Of a DNA stretch of 64,000 bases, positions 38,320 through 47,273 are shown one piece after another. Origin of the DNA: Neopararhizobium haloflavum. GTDB taxonomy: Bacteria; Pseudomonadota; Alphaproteobacteria; Rhizobiales; Rhizobiaceae. The position numbers and the translations under genes are program-made. The notes beneath the pieces were generated by a model that was not told where the DNA came from, ran no database searches, and worked only from the letters and a program-made list of their open reading frames with translations. Position 1 is the first letter of the stretch. Every line of letters starts with the position of its first letter. The stretch lies in contig NZ_NWUC01000006.1 in NCBI RefSeq assembly GCF_002750855.1, forward strand, positions 277,842-341,841, written 5' to 3'.

Positions 38320-39066
38320 ATGGACTATACGCAGATCGCGATCGCCGTTGCCTGCCTGGCCGCCGGAGGCATCCTGAAGGGAGCGACCGGCGCCGGTGCG
38401 CCGATCCTTGCCATACCGGCGCTGGCCATGATGTTCGATGTCCAGACCGCGGTCGTCATCATGGTGATGCCGAACTTCCTGCCGAACTTCATGCAGGCCT
38501 GGCAATGCCGCAAGGACCGGCTGGCCCATCCCTTCGTGCCGCTGATGGCGGGGTTCGGCGCGCTCGGCATGATCCCTGGAACCTTCATCCTGGCGTCGCT
38601 GTCGCGCGAGGCGCTGTCCATCATCATGGCCCTTGCCGTCTTCGCCTACATCGGCTTTCGCTTCTTCCGGCCCGACTGGGTGGTGCCCTATAGCCTCGGT
38701 GTCCGCCTAGCCGCGCCGCTCGGCTTTCTCGGCGGCATGCTCCAGGGTGCCTCGGGCCTTTCTGCGCCCGTTTCGCTTTCCTTCCTCAACTCCATGCGGC
38801 TTGCCCGCCGCACCTTCATGGCGACGATCTCCGTCTTCTTCTGCACGATAACCCTCATGCAGGTCGTCCTGCTCGCCTGGTATGGGCTGGTAACGCCCAT
38901 GATGCTGGGGCTCAGTCTCTTGGCCGTGCTGCCGATCCTCGCCTTCATGCCGGTCGGCGCGCTACTCGCTCGCCGGCTTTCGCGCGACACCTTTGACAAG
39001 ATCATGCTGACGCTTCTGGCAGCCCTCGCGATCAAGCTCCTGATCGAGTCCGTTTCGGCTCTCTAG
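38320..39066 (+). CDS. TauE/SafE-family (TSUP) membrane permease
   Basis: Inner-membrane protein of 248 residues with about eight hydrophobic helices and the two GxxxGxxG-like repeats of the family (LKGATGAGAPILAIPAL near the N-terminus and GMLQGASGLSAPV in the second half). TSUP proteins move sulfite, sulfonates or other organic anions, generally outward. It is 39 bases behind the ThDP gene and probably co-transcribed, so it may handle the same acid or a by-product of the pathway. Substrate unknown. Confidence 0.88.
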   Translation: MDYTQIAIAVACLAAGGILKGATGAGAPILAIPALAMMFDVQTAVVIMVMPNFLPNFMQAWQCRKDRLAHPFVPLMAGFGALGMIPGTFILASLSREALSIIMALAVFAYIGFRFFRPDWVVPYSLGVRLAAPLGFLGGMLQGASGLSAPVSLSFLNSMRLARRTFMATISVFFCTITLMQVVLLAWYGLVTPMMLGLSLLAVLPILAFMPVGALLARRLSRDTFDKIMLTLLAALAIKLLIESVSAL

Positions 39067-39162
39067 AAGCGCCGGATAACGATCCGTATCAAATTTTCAT
39101 CCCACGGGAACGAACGCCTCTACCGCCTGTTTGAAGCTCATCGACAACGCGGGAGAATGATC

Positions 39163-40071
39163 ATGCTGATCAGGGTCGGATTCGAGATTGGATTGAACTG
39201 CCCGCAACCGACACCCATGACGACCTACCTGTCGATCCACCCCGACAGGCGCGGAGACATCATCCAGGAGACGGGCCTGGTGGCAAACCGGGAGGTACGT
39301 TTCGAGCGCTACCGGGATGTCCACGGAAATGATTGCCGACGCTGTCTCGTGCCGGAGGGCCGCTTCGAGATGCGCTATGACGCGTTGGTGGAGGACACGG
39401 GTCTGGTCGACCGCATGGACATCGCTGCCGCCGAGGTTCCGGTCAATGCGCTCCCGGTTGATACCCTCGTCTACCTCTTGCCCAGCCGCTATTGCGAGAC
39501 CGAGCACCTGTCGGATTTCGCCTGGAAGCGCTTCGGCGACGTCGAGCCCGGTTGGGCGCGTGTCCAGGCGATCTGTGACTATGTCCACGAACGTCTGACA
39601 TTCAGCTACGGCTATGCCCGCGCAACCCGCACGGCATGCCAGGCGCATGACGAGCGCACCGGCGTTTGCCGCGATTTCGCCCATCTGGCGGTCGCACTCT
39701 GTCGCTGCCTCAACATTCCCGCGCGTTACGTCAACGGGTTCATGGGCGACATCGGCGTTCCGGCCGACCCGGCGCCGATGGACTTCAATGCCTGGTTCGA
39801 AGCCTTCATCGGCGGTCGGTGGTACACGTTCGATGCGCGGCACAATGCCCGCCGTATTGGGCGCATCGTCGTGGCCAGAGGCCGCGACGCGGCCGATATC
39901 CCGCTCTTTCACACCTTCGGTCAGCACCAGTTGGACATGTTCAACGTCTGGACCTACGAGGCCAGTAGCAAGGTTGCTGAGATCGGGCGCGCCACGCACA
40001 AGCACTCGTTGATCGAGCCGTGGCACAGCCCTTTCTGGGCCCGACATGCACGAGGCGAGCTTTCTGCCTGA
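39163..40071 (+). CDS. Transglutaminase-like cysteine peptidase-fold protein
   Basis: Protein of 302 residues with a beta-rich N-terminal domain and a transglutaminase core. The catalytic triad is readable as Cys in GVCRDFAHLAVALCR, His in the usual place being replaced by Asn-Ala-Trp-Phe-Glu context (MDFNAWFEAFIGG), and Asp in WYTFDAR; the family His is often written H-A-W, and here the position reads N-A-W. Relatives occur in Rhizobiales as cytosolic transglutaminase-family proteins of unknown role. GGGAG seven bases upstream favours ATG 39163 over 39157. No signal peptide is obvious. Confidence 0.8.
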   Translation: MLIRVGFEIGLNCPQPTPMTTYLSIHPDRRGDIIQETGLVANREVRFERYRDVHGNDCRRCLVPEGRFEMRYDALVEDTGLVDRMDIAAAEVPVNALPVDTLVYLLPSRYCETEHLSDFAWKRFGDVEPGWARVQAICDYVHERLTFSYGYARATRTACQAHDERTGVCRDFAHLAVALCRCLNIPARYVNGFMGDIGVPADPAPMDFNAWFEAFIGGRWYTFDARHNARRIGRIVVARGRDAADIPLFHTFGQHQLDMFNVWTYEASSKVAEIGRATHKHSLIEPWHSPFWARHARGELSA

Positions 40072-40242
40072 TCACGGAAAGTGACAGAATATATCGCTAA
40101 AATGGTGCAAAGTTGCGTCACTATGGCGCGACCGAGAAGCCTTCACGCCAATTTCATGCGCTCCGTTCTTGCCGCTTCCGGGCCCCAAACGTATGGTTGC
40201 GGCAGGTAAGCGGCCACACGGCCGAACGGTTTCGGGGACGGA

Positions 40243-42168
40243 GTGAGCGCGGCGTTGCGTCAGAGATTGGGCAGGTTCTCCGCGGTCATTTCGTTGGCGG
40301 CTGTTTTGGCGGGTTCGGTGACGCCGGTTGCCGCCTTCGAGATTTTCGGCATCCGCATCTACGGTGGCGAGGAGGAAGCCGAGGTCGATGTCATCGGCGA
40401 ACCCCAGTCCTATGAAGCGACATTCGAGGCCGGCGAAGCGGACAACTCCGTCGCCAACGCCGTGCGCGGCGCCTCCCGGCTCTGGGGTGATCGCGAGGAA
40501 CCGGCTTCGGGATCGGCCGGCCTGATGTCCAAGGCAAAGTCCGATTATCAGCGCATGCTGGGTGCGCTTTATACCGAGGGCCACTACGGCGGATCGATCA
40601 GCATCCTGATCGAGGGCCGGGAAGCGGCGGAGTTGCCTGCCGACACCGACCTGCCGGATCCCGCAACCGTCGCGATCGTCGTTGATGTCGGCCCGCAATT
40701 CGCCTTCGGTCGCGCGGTCATCGGCAATCGCGCACCGCCGCCGCTTGATCGTGGCGACGTGGTGCCGCTGCCGGAGGAAGAGGGGTTTGCGCCAGGGGAG
40801 GTCGCGCGTTCTGGCAACATTCTGCGCGCCGAGCGGCTTTCCACCGCCGCCTGGCGGGAGCAGGGTTACGCCAAGGCGGAGATCGCGGATCGCACCGTGA
40901 CGGCCGATCACCGCGACCGCACCGTCGACGTCGACATCGCGGTCGATCCGGGTCGCTATGCGCGATATGGAGAGACCGCTGTTGCCGGCACCGAGCGCAT
41001 GAACCCTGAATTCGTCGCCTATATGACCGACTTGCCCGTCGGTCAGGAATACGACCCTGACGATCTCGAACGCGCCCGCAACCGGCTGGCTCGGCTTGAT
41101 GTCTTCCAGGCGTTGACCGTGCGCGAAGCCGACGAAATCGCCCGCAACGGCCTTCTGCCCATTTCGGTCGACGTCCAGGAGCGCCCGCTGCGCCGTATCG
41201 GTGTCGGCGGCACATACTCGACTGTCGATGGGCTCGGGCTGGAAACCTTCTGGCTGCATCGCAACCTCTTCGGTCAGGCCGAGCGCCTGCGGGTCGACGC
41301 CCGTGTCGGCGGGATCGGCGACACGATCGACTATGAAGAATTCGATTATTCGGCCGGCATCACCTACACCAAGCCCGGCGTCTTCACGCCCGACACTGAT
41401 TTCGTGACTGGCCTGTCGGGCAAGCGCGAGGTGCTGGATGTCTACACCGAGACCTCGGTGACGGCGCGTCTCGGCTTCACGCACATTTTCAATGACTATC
41501 TCTCCGGCGAGATTTTCGCCGAGGCCAAGTACGCCGAGTTCGAGGATGATCTTGGTGAGCGTGATTTCACGACATTCGGTCTGCCCGGCAAGCTGACATA
41601 CGACACCCGCAACAACAGCGCCGACGCCACCGAGGGCTATTTCGTCGAGGCGACGGTCGAGCCGTTCTACGAGTTCGAGTTCGGCAACGCGGCAACCCGT
41701 GGCACGCTGGAAGGTCGCGCCTATTACGGTCTCGACGCCGATGACCGTTTCATCCTGGCCGGCAAGCTGAAGATCGGCTCGATCGTCGGACCCGACATCT
41801 TCGAAACGCCGCCCGACAAGCTCTTCTTCTCCGGCGGCGGTGGCTCCACCCGTGGCTATGCCTATCGCGGCATCGGCGTCGAGGGTCCGGGCGACACCTT
41901 GACGGGCGGCCGCTCGCTGCTCGAGGCCTCCGCCGAATTGCGCACCCGCGTCACCGAATCCATCGGCCTCGTCGGCTTTGCCGATGTCGGCTATGTCGGT
42001 GAGGAATCCCTGCCGTCCTTCTCGGAGGACCTGAAGATCGGCGTCGGCGCGGGCCTGCGCTACAATACCGGCCTCGGCCCGATCCGCCTCGATGTCGCCG
42101 TGCCGCTCGATCCGGGGCCGAACGACCCCGATGTCGCGCTCTATGTGGGAATAGGACAGGCGTTTTGA
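40243..42168 (+). CDS. tamA: Outer-membrane translocation/assembly protein TamA
   Basis: Omp85-family outer membrane protein of 641 residues. A signal peptide ends near TPVAA-FEI. Periplasmic POTRA-type domains span about residues 45-300 (VDVGPQFAFGRAVI; EQGYAKAEIADRTV). A C-terminal 16-strand barrel carries the loop-6 motif GSTRGYAYRG and ends in Phe. With TamB it helps insert certain outer-membrane proteins and is linked to phospholipid transport to the outer membrane. GTG at 40243 follows GGGGACGGA. The stop overlaps the tamB start by four bases. Confidence 0.94.
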   Translation: MSAALRQRLGRFSAVISLAAVLAGSVTPVAAFEIFGIRIYGGEEEAEVDVIGEPQSYEATFEAGEADNSVANAVRGASRLWGDREEPASGSAGLMSKAKSDYQRMLGALYTEGHYGGSISILIEGREAAELPADTDLPDPATVAIVVDVGPQFAFGRAVIGNRAPPPLDRGDVVPLPEEEGFAPGEVARSGNILRAERLSTAAWREQGYAKAEIADRTVTADHRDRTVDVDIAVDPGRYARYGETAVAGTERMNPEFVAYMTDLPVGQEYDPDDLERARNRLARLDVFQALTVREADEIARNGLLPISVDVQERPLRRIGVGGTYSTVDGLGLETFWLHRNLFGQAERLRVDARVGGIGDTIDYEEFDYSAGITYTKPGVFTPDTDFVTGLSGKREVLDVYTETSVTARLGFTHIFNDYLSGEIFAEAKYAEFEDDLGERDFTTFGLPGKLTYDTRNNSADATEGYFVEATVEPFYEFEFGNAATRGTLEGRAYYGLDADDRFILAGKLKIGSIVGPDIFETPPDKLFFSGGGGSTRGYAYRGIGVEGPGDTLTGGRSLLEASAELRTRVTESIGLVGFADVGYVGEESLPSFSEDLKIGVGAGLRYNTGLGPIRLDVAVPLDPGPNDPDVALYVGIGQAF

Positions 42169-45100
42169 CCCGGCTTCTCCTCATGCTCGCTTGCCTCGTC
42201 TTCGCTGCGCCGGTCTTCGCGCAGGAAGAAGAGACCGAAACCCGTTCCCGCTTCACGCGGTTCGTGGAAAGCCAGCTGTCATCCGACAACCGGCAGATCC
42301 GGCTGAACGGCATTCAGGGCGCGCTGTCGTCCGAAGCGGTGATCGGCGAGATCACCATTGCCGACCGCGAGGGTGTCTGGCTGCGCATCGTCAACGCCCG
42401 CATCGAGTGGACCCGCACCGCATTGCTGCGCGGGCGCCTTGAGATCGATCGTCTCGCCGCCGATTCCATCGAGGTTACGCGCAAGCCGCTGCCGAGCGAA
42501 GAGGTCGTGCCCGATCCGGAGGCCGGTGGTTTTTCCGTACCCGAACTGCCGGTTGCCGTCCGGCTCGACGTGCTGGAGGTGCCGCGGGTCACCTTCGGCC
42601 CCACCGTCTTCGGCCTGCAATCGGAGCTGGCGGTCGCCGGCGGCATCACGCTGGCCGGTGGTGCGCTGGAAGCCAACCTCGACATCGAACGGCTCGACGG
42701 TCCTGGCGGTGAGCTGGCGCTTGCGCTTGCTTATGCTAACGAAACGGAACAGCTTGATCTTGATCTCCAGGTCTCCGAGCCGGCCGACGGCATCGTCGCC
42801 AATCTCCTCAGCATCGAAGGGCGTCCTGCGGTCGATCTGGCGCTCACCGGATCCGGCCCGGTGGATGATCTCACCGTCGACCTCGCGCTCGATGCCGACG
42901 GCGAGCGCGTTGTCACGGGGCGCACTACCTTGCAGCGCGGCAGTGGCGGCCTTGCCGTCAATGCCAATGTCGAGGGGCCGCTGGCCCGTCTCGTCGCGCC
43001 GACCTTTCGCGACTTTTTCGGCCCCAACACCAATCTGACCGCCGACGCGTTGATCCGCGATGGCGGCGGCGTCACCCTCAATGCGCTGAGCCTTGAAACC
43101 GGCGCCCTGTCGCTCAACGCGAGCGCGGAGACGAGCGAGGACAATTTCCTGCGGCGCCTGTCGCTGCAGGCGGCGATCGAAGACGGATCGGGGCAGCCTG
43201 TGGTCCTGCCCGTTTCCGGCGGCCAGACCACCGTGCGCACTGCGCGCCTTGCCGTCGATTACGGCGCCGAAGCTTCGGATCAGTGGAGCGGCGCCCTCAA
43301 CGTCGCCGATCTATCCACCGAGACGCTCGACGCCCAAACCGTCGAACTCGACTTCGGCGGTCTTGCGCAAAACCTTGATCGGCCCGAGGAGCGCCGTCTG
43401 ACCTTCCGCGTCGATGGCGGGCTGTCCGGCATCACGGCCGATGATCCGGCCGTTCAGGCCGCGATCGGTGACGCTCTGACGCTGCTGATCGATGGCGCCT
43501 GGACCGCCGGCGCGCCTGTCGAACTCGCCGAGGCGAGCCTGAGTGCCGAAGCGCTCTCGCTCTACCTTGCCGGAAGCATCGACGAATATGTCTATGACGG
43601 CACCATCGCGATCGCGGCTGAGAGCCTCGCCCCCTTCGCCGAACTCGCCGACAGGCCGCTGCAAGGTGCGCTGACGCTTGATGCCGAGGGCACGTTGTCG
43701 CCGCTGACCGGCGGTTTCGACCTTACCTTCGACGGCGCTGGCGAAGGTCTGCAGATCGGCACGCCCGCCGTTGATGCCTTGATCGAGAGCCCGGTCGAGT
43801 TGTCGGGGCGCCTCGCCCGCACCGAGCGCGGCTTCGAGGCCGGCACCTTCACGATCGGCAATGAGCAGTTCTCCCTGCAGGCCGATGGCACCTATTCGAG
43901 CGAACGCGCCGACATGGTGCTCGAGGTCATGCTGGCGGACCTTGCTCTTGTCTCCGACCAGGCATCGGGCCGGCTTGAACTGCGCGGCACGGCCAATGGC
44001 GAAGGCGGACCGATCGCGCTTGACCTTCAAGGCAGCATTCCCTCGGGCAGCCTTGCCGGCCGGCGCCTGGTCGATGCGGCCTTCGGCTTCACCGGCAATC
44101 TGGTCGGAACCGACGCGGAAGCCGGAGAAGCCTATGGCGATGGCATCGAAGGTGCGCTGTCGGCCGATGCCTTCCTCGATGGCGAAGCCGTCCGCCTCAG
44201 CGCCGACATCCGCGCGGTGGGCGAAGCCCGCACCTTGTCGAACCTCGATTTCAGCGCCGGTGGCGCCACGATCACCGGCAATGTCGCGCAGGACGGCGAT
44301 GGCCTGTTGACCGGCGAAGTCGATCTCGACGCGCCGGACATCGCGACGCTCGCGGCCCTGGCGCTGCAGCAGGCGAGCGGCTCGGCACAGGCAAGCATCG
44401 TCCTGTCCGCCGAAGGCGGCGAGCAGAACGCGGCCGTGGGCGCCGCACTATCCGATGTGGAGATCAACGAGACGCGTATTGCCAGCGCAACGCTCGATGC
44501 GAGCCTCGCCGACCTTTTCGGCGTGCCGAAGATCGAAGGCACCGTCGACGGCAGCGACATCGTCGCCGGCGGCGTCACCGTGGAGAGCGTGGCGGCAACC
44601 GCGTCGCGCCAGGATCAGCTGACCGATTTCACGGCAGACGCCACGCTGGAGGGCGGCACCGACATCGCGCTCGCCGGGGCGCTGGAAGAGATTTCCGGCG
44701 GCTTCCGCATCGCGCTTGAAAACGCCCGGCTTCAGCAAGGTCCGACCGAGGCGCGCCTGCTTTCCCCCGCGACCATCACCGTGGAGGGAGAGCGCATCGA
44801 GATCGGCGATCTCGCGCTTGACGTCGATGGCGGCGAGATCCGAGCCAGCGGCGTTGTCGCCGACACGCTCGATCTTGATGTGGCAATCGAGGCGCTGCCG
44901 CTTTCCATCGCCAACACCGTCATGCCCGATCTCGACGCCGCCGGCACCGTTGACGGCACCGCGCGGGTCGCCGGCACCCGTGACGATCCAGACATCGTCT
45001 TCGACCTGACGGGAAGCGGCCTCACCGCCGCGCCGGTCCGCGAATTCGGTCTTGGCACCATCGATCTCGAGGCTTCGGGGCGTTCGGCCGGCAGCCGGGT

Positions 45101-46802
45101 CGAACTCGACGCCTCGCTCGCCGCCGATGGCGGCATTGCCGTAGACGTGTCGGGCTCGGCGCCGCTCGGCGAGGGCGAATTGGACCTCGATCTGCGTCTC
45201 GATGACTTGCCGCTCGCCACGATCGACGCACTCGCCGGCAATCAGGGCCTGCGCGGTTCGGTCTCGGCCACGGCCGCCGTCGGCGGCACCATCGCGGCGC
45301 CCGATGTGCGCTTTGACGTGGATGGGAACGGCGTATCGGCCAACGCCCTTGCAGATCTCGGCATAGACCCGCTCACCGTGGCGGCGAACGGCCGTTTCGC
45401 CGATCAGCGGGTGACCTTGCAGAGCGCCACTGTCGCCAACGGGCAGGGCATCGACGTCGCCGCATCCGGAACGGTGCCGCTCGATGGCGGTAGCCTCAAT
45501 CTCCAGGTCCGGGGCAATGCGCCCCTCTCGCTCGCCAATCGGCCACTGGCCGAGCGCGGCACCCGTGTTGAAGGTGCGCTTGAATTCAGCGTCGGCATTT
45601 CCGGCCCGCTGACCGATCCGCAGTTCAGCGGAATGGTATCGGCCAGCAATGCAGGCGTCATCGATCCCGATACCAACGTTCAGCTTCAAGGCATCACGGT
45701 CCTTGCCTCCATCGAGGGGCAGCAGGTGACGATCAACACGTTCACTGCAAACCTCTCGACGGGGGGCACGATCACGATCGGCGGCACCGTGTCGCTGGAC
45801 GCTGCGTCCGCTTTCCCGGCCAATATCTCGATCACCCTCGATGAAACCCGCTATGCCGACGGCGACTTTCTGATTGTGACCGCTTCGGGAGGCCTGACCG
45901 TTACCGGCCCGTTGGCGCGCGATCCCGTCATCGCCGGCACGATCAACGTCGATCGGGCGGAACTCGGCATTCCCGAAGGGCTCGGCGGTGGCAGCACGCT
46001 GACCGACGTGCGCCACATCGCGCCGCCGGCGGACGTTCAGCGGACGTTGCAGCGCGCGGGGACCACCGCTGAGGGCGAGCCGCCGACGCCGACGGCGCGG
46101 CCCAGCATCGTCCGGCTCGACATCACAGTGAATGCGCCGCGCCGCATCTTCGTGCGCGGCCGGGGGCTCGACGCCGAACTCGGCGGCTCGATCCGCCTTC
46201 AGGGGCCCGTCACCAGCATCGAGCCCGTCGGCGCGTTCGAGCTCGTCCGCGGCAGGCTCTCCATTCTGGGACGCCGTATCACCTTCGATGACGGAAGCGT
46301 GACGCTGATCGGCGATCTCGATCCCTTCGTCAACCTGACAGCCACGTCCCAGAGCGGCGACACGACCGTGATCATCACCGTTTCGGGGCGCGCCTCCGAT
46401 ATCGACATCGATTTCTCCTCGCAACCGGCTTTGCCGGAAGACGAGGTCATCGCCCGTCTCATCTTCGATCGTTCGATAAGCGAGCTCTCGGCCTTCCAGA
46501 TCGCGCAGCTCGCCGCGGCGGTCGCCGAACTTTCCGGCGGCCAGAATACCTCGCTGCTGGGCTCGCTGCGTCAGTCGACCGGGCTTGATGACCTCGACGT
46601 CGTCACCGATGAGGAGGGCAACGCAGCCGTCAGGGCCGGGCGCTATGTGCGCGACAATGTCTATCTCGGCGTCCAGGCGGGATCGGGCGATTCCAGTGAG
46701 GTCACGATCGACCTCGACATCACCGAGAACCTCAAGGCGCGCGGTGCCGCGGGCGCCGATGGCGACACCAGCCTCGGCCTCTTCTACGAGCGGGATTACT
46801 AG
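42165..46802 (+). CDS. tamB: Translocation/assembly module protein TamB
   Basis: Very large periplasm-spanning protein of 1545 residues. An N-terminal signal anchor (LLLMLACLVFAAPVFA) is followed by more than 1000 residues of repeating beta-strand sequence forming the lipid-conducting taco-like channel. The C-terminal DUF490 domain (LRGP-like IRLQGPVTSIEPVGAFELVRG through LGLFYERDY) contacts TamA. The likely start is TTG at 42165, within the tamA stop codon (TTGA); ATG at 42183 would shorten the signal segment. Normal length and context for alphaproteobacterial TamB. Confidence 0.95.
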   Translation: MTRLLLMLACLVFAAPVFAQEEETETRSRFTRFVESQLSSDNRQIRLNGIQGALSSEAVIGEITIADREGVWLRIVNARIEWTRTALLRGRLEIDRLAADSIEVTRKPLPSEEVVPDPEAGGFSVPELPVAVRLDVLEVPRVTFGPTVFGLQSELAVAGGITLAGGALEANLDIERLDGPGGELALALAYANETEQLDLDLQVSEPADGIVANLLSIEGRPAVDLALTGSGPVDDLTVDLALDADGERVVTGRTTLQRGSGGLAVNANVEGPLARLVAPTFRDFFGPNTNLTADALIRDGGGVTLNALSLETGALSLNASAETSEDNFLRRLSLQAAIEDGSGQPVVLPVSGGQTTVRTARLAVDYGAEASDQWSGALNVADLSTETLDAQTVELDFGGLAQNLDRPEERRLTFRVDGGLSGITADDPAVQAAIGDALTLLIDGAWTAGAPVELAEASLSAEALSLYLAGSIDEYVYDGTIAIAAESLAPFAELADRPLQGALTLDAEGTLSPLTGGFDLTFDGAGEGLQIGTPAVDALIESPVELSGRLARTERGFEAGTFTIGNEQFSLQADGTYSSERADMVLEVMLADLALVSDQASGRLELRGTANGEGGPIALDLQGSIPSGSLAGRRLVDAAFGFTGNLVGTDAEAGEAYGDGIEGALSADAFLDGEAVRLSADIRAVGEARTLSNLDFSAGGATITGNVAQDGDGLLTGEVDLDAPDIATLAALALQQASGSAQASIVLSAEGGEQNAAVGAALSDVEINETRIASATLDASLADLFGVPKIEGTVDGSDIVAGGVTVESVAATASRQDQLTDFTADATLEGGTDIALAGALEEISGGFRIALENARLQQGPTEARLLSPATITVEGERIEIGDLALDVDGGEIRASGVVADTLDLDVAIEALPLSIANTVMPDLDAAGTVDGTARVAGTRDDPDIVFDLTGSGLTAAPVREFGLGTIDLEASGRSAGSRVELDASLAADGGIAVDVSGSAPLGEGELDLDLRLDDLPLATIDALAGNQGLRGSVSATAAVGGTIAAPDVRFDVDGNGVSANALADLGIDPLTVAANGRFADQRVTLQSATVANGQGIDVAASGTVPLDGGSLNLQVRGNAPLSLANRPLAERGTRVEGALEFSVGISGPLTDPQFSGMVSASNAGVIDPDTNVQLQGITVLASIEGQQVTINTFTANLSTGGTITIGGTVSLDAASAFPANISITLDETRYADGDFLIVTASGGLTVTGPLARDPVIAGTINVDRAELGIPEGLGGGSTLTDVRHIAPPADVQRTLQRAGTTAEGEPPTPTARPSIVRLDITVNAPRRIFVRGRGLDAELGGSIRLQGPVTSIEPVGAFELVRGRLSILGRRITFDDGSVTLIGDLDPFVNLTATSQSGDTTVIITVSGRASDIDIDFSSQPALPEDEVIARLIFDRSISELSAFQIAQLAAAVAELSGGQNTSLLGSLRQSTGLDDLDVVTDEEGNAAVRAGRYVRDNVYLGVQAGSGDSSEVTIDLDITENLKARGAAGADGDTSLGLFYERDY

Positions 46803-46867
46803 GGCTTTGGAGGGTGCTCGGGTATTCTTCTGTTGGGGCCAGGCAGATCGGAAGGCAAATTGTCGGC

Positions 46868-47221
46868 ATGACGAACGATGGTCATGATGCCTATATAGCG
46901 GCTGCTCCGCAGCAGTTTCGCGCCATGTTGGGCCAATTGCGCGCGCAGTTGTCGCTGGCGCTGCCGGACGCCAAGGAAGTCATGAAATACGATATGCCGG
47001 GTTTTCAGATCGAAGAAACGATCATCGCCGGATATGCTGCCTTCAGCAAGCAATGTGGCTTGTATGTTGATCCGCGTGCAATTGCGGTGCACGCCGAGGA
47101 GATTGCCTCTCTGAAGCTCAAGTCAACCAGGACAGGCGTTACCTTCTCGGTGAGCAAGCCCATAACTGGCGAGCTTGTTCAGAAACTTGCGATCAGTTCG
47201 CGCAACAGCAAGAGGTTGTAG
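46868..47221 (+). CDS. DUF1801 (YdhG/YjbR-like) protein
   Basis: Small protein of 117 residues with the DUF1801 pattern: MPGFQ after a helical start (EVMKYDMPGFQIEET), AGYAAFSKQCGLYV and the late VSKPITGELVQKL. Such proteins adopt a small alpha/beta fold of unknown biochemical role. ATG at 46868 fits the family start. GC content is visibly lower than that of tamB upstream, and the gene stands alone between tamB and the convergent lacI-type gene, so acquisition by transfer is possible. Confidence 0.75.
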   Translation: MTNDGHDAYIAAAPQQFRAMLGQLRAQLSLALPDAKEVMKYDMPGFQIEETIIAGYAAFSKQCGLYVDPRAIAVHAEEIASLKLKSTRTGVTFSVSKPITGELVQKLAISSRNSKRL

Positions 47222-47273
47222 CGACCGGCTCCGGCACCCGCGGTCTGGTTCTCCGACCGCCGCGAACTCGGAC

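Noticed and set aside
39107-39131. Possible second EcfG promoter (GGAAC-N16-TGTT) before the transglutaminase-like gene
   Set aside because: The -10 element has TGTT instead of CGTT; with one mismatch in four bases it is too weak to list as a promoter.
44448-46424. 658-codon open frame on the minus strand
   Set aside because: Antisense to tamB; composition reflects the repetitive Gly/Ala/Asp coding of tamB.
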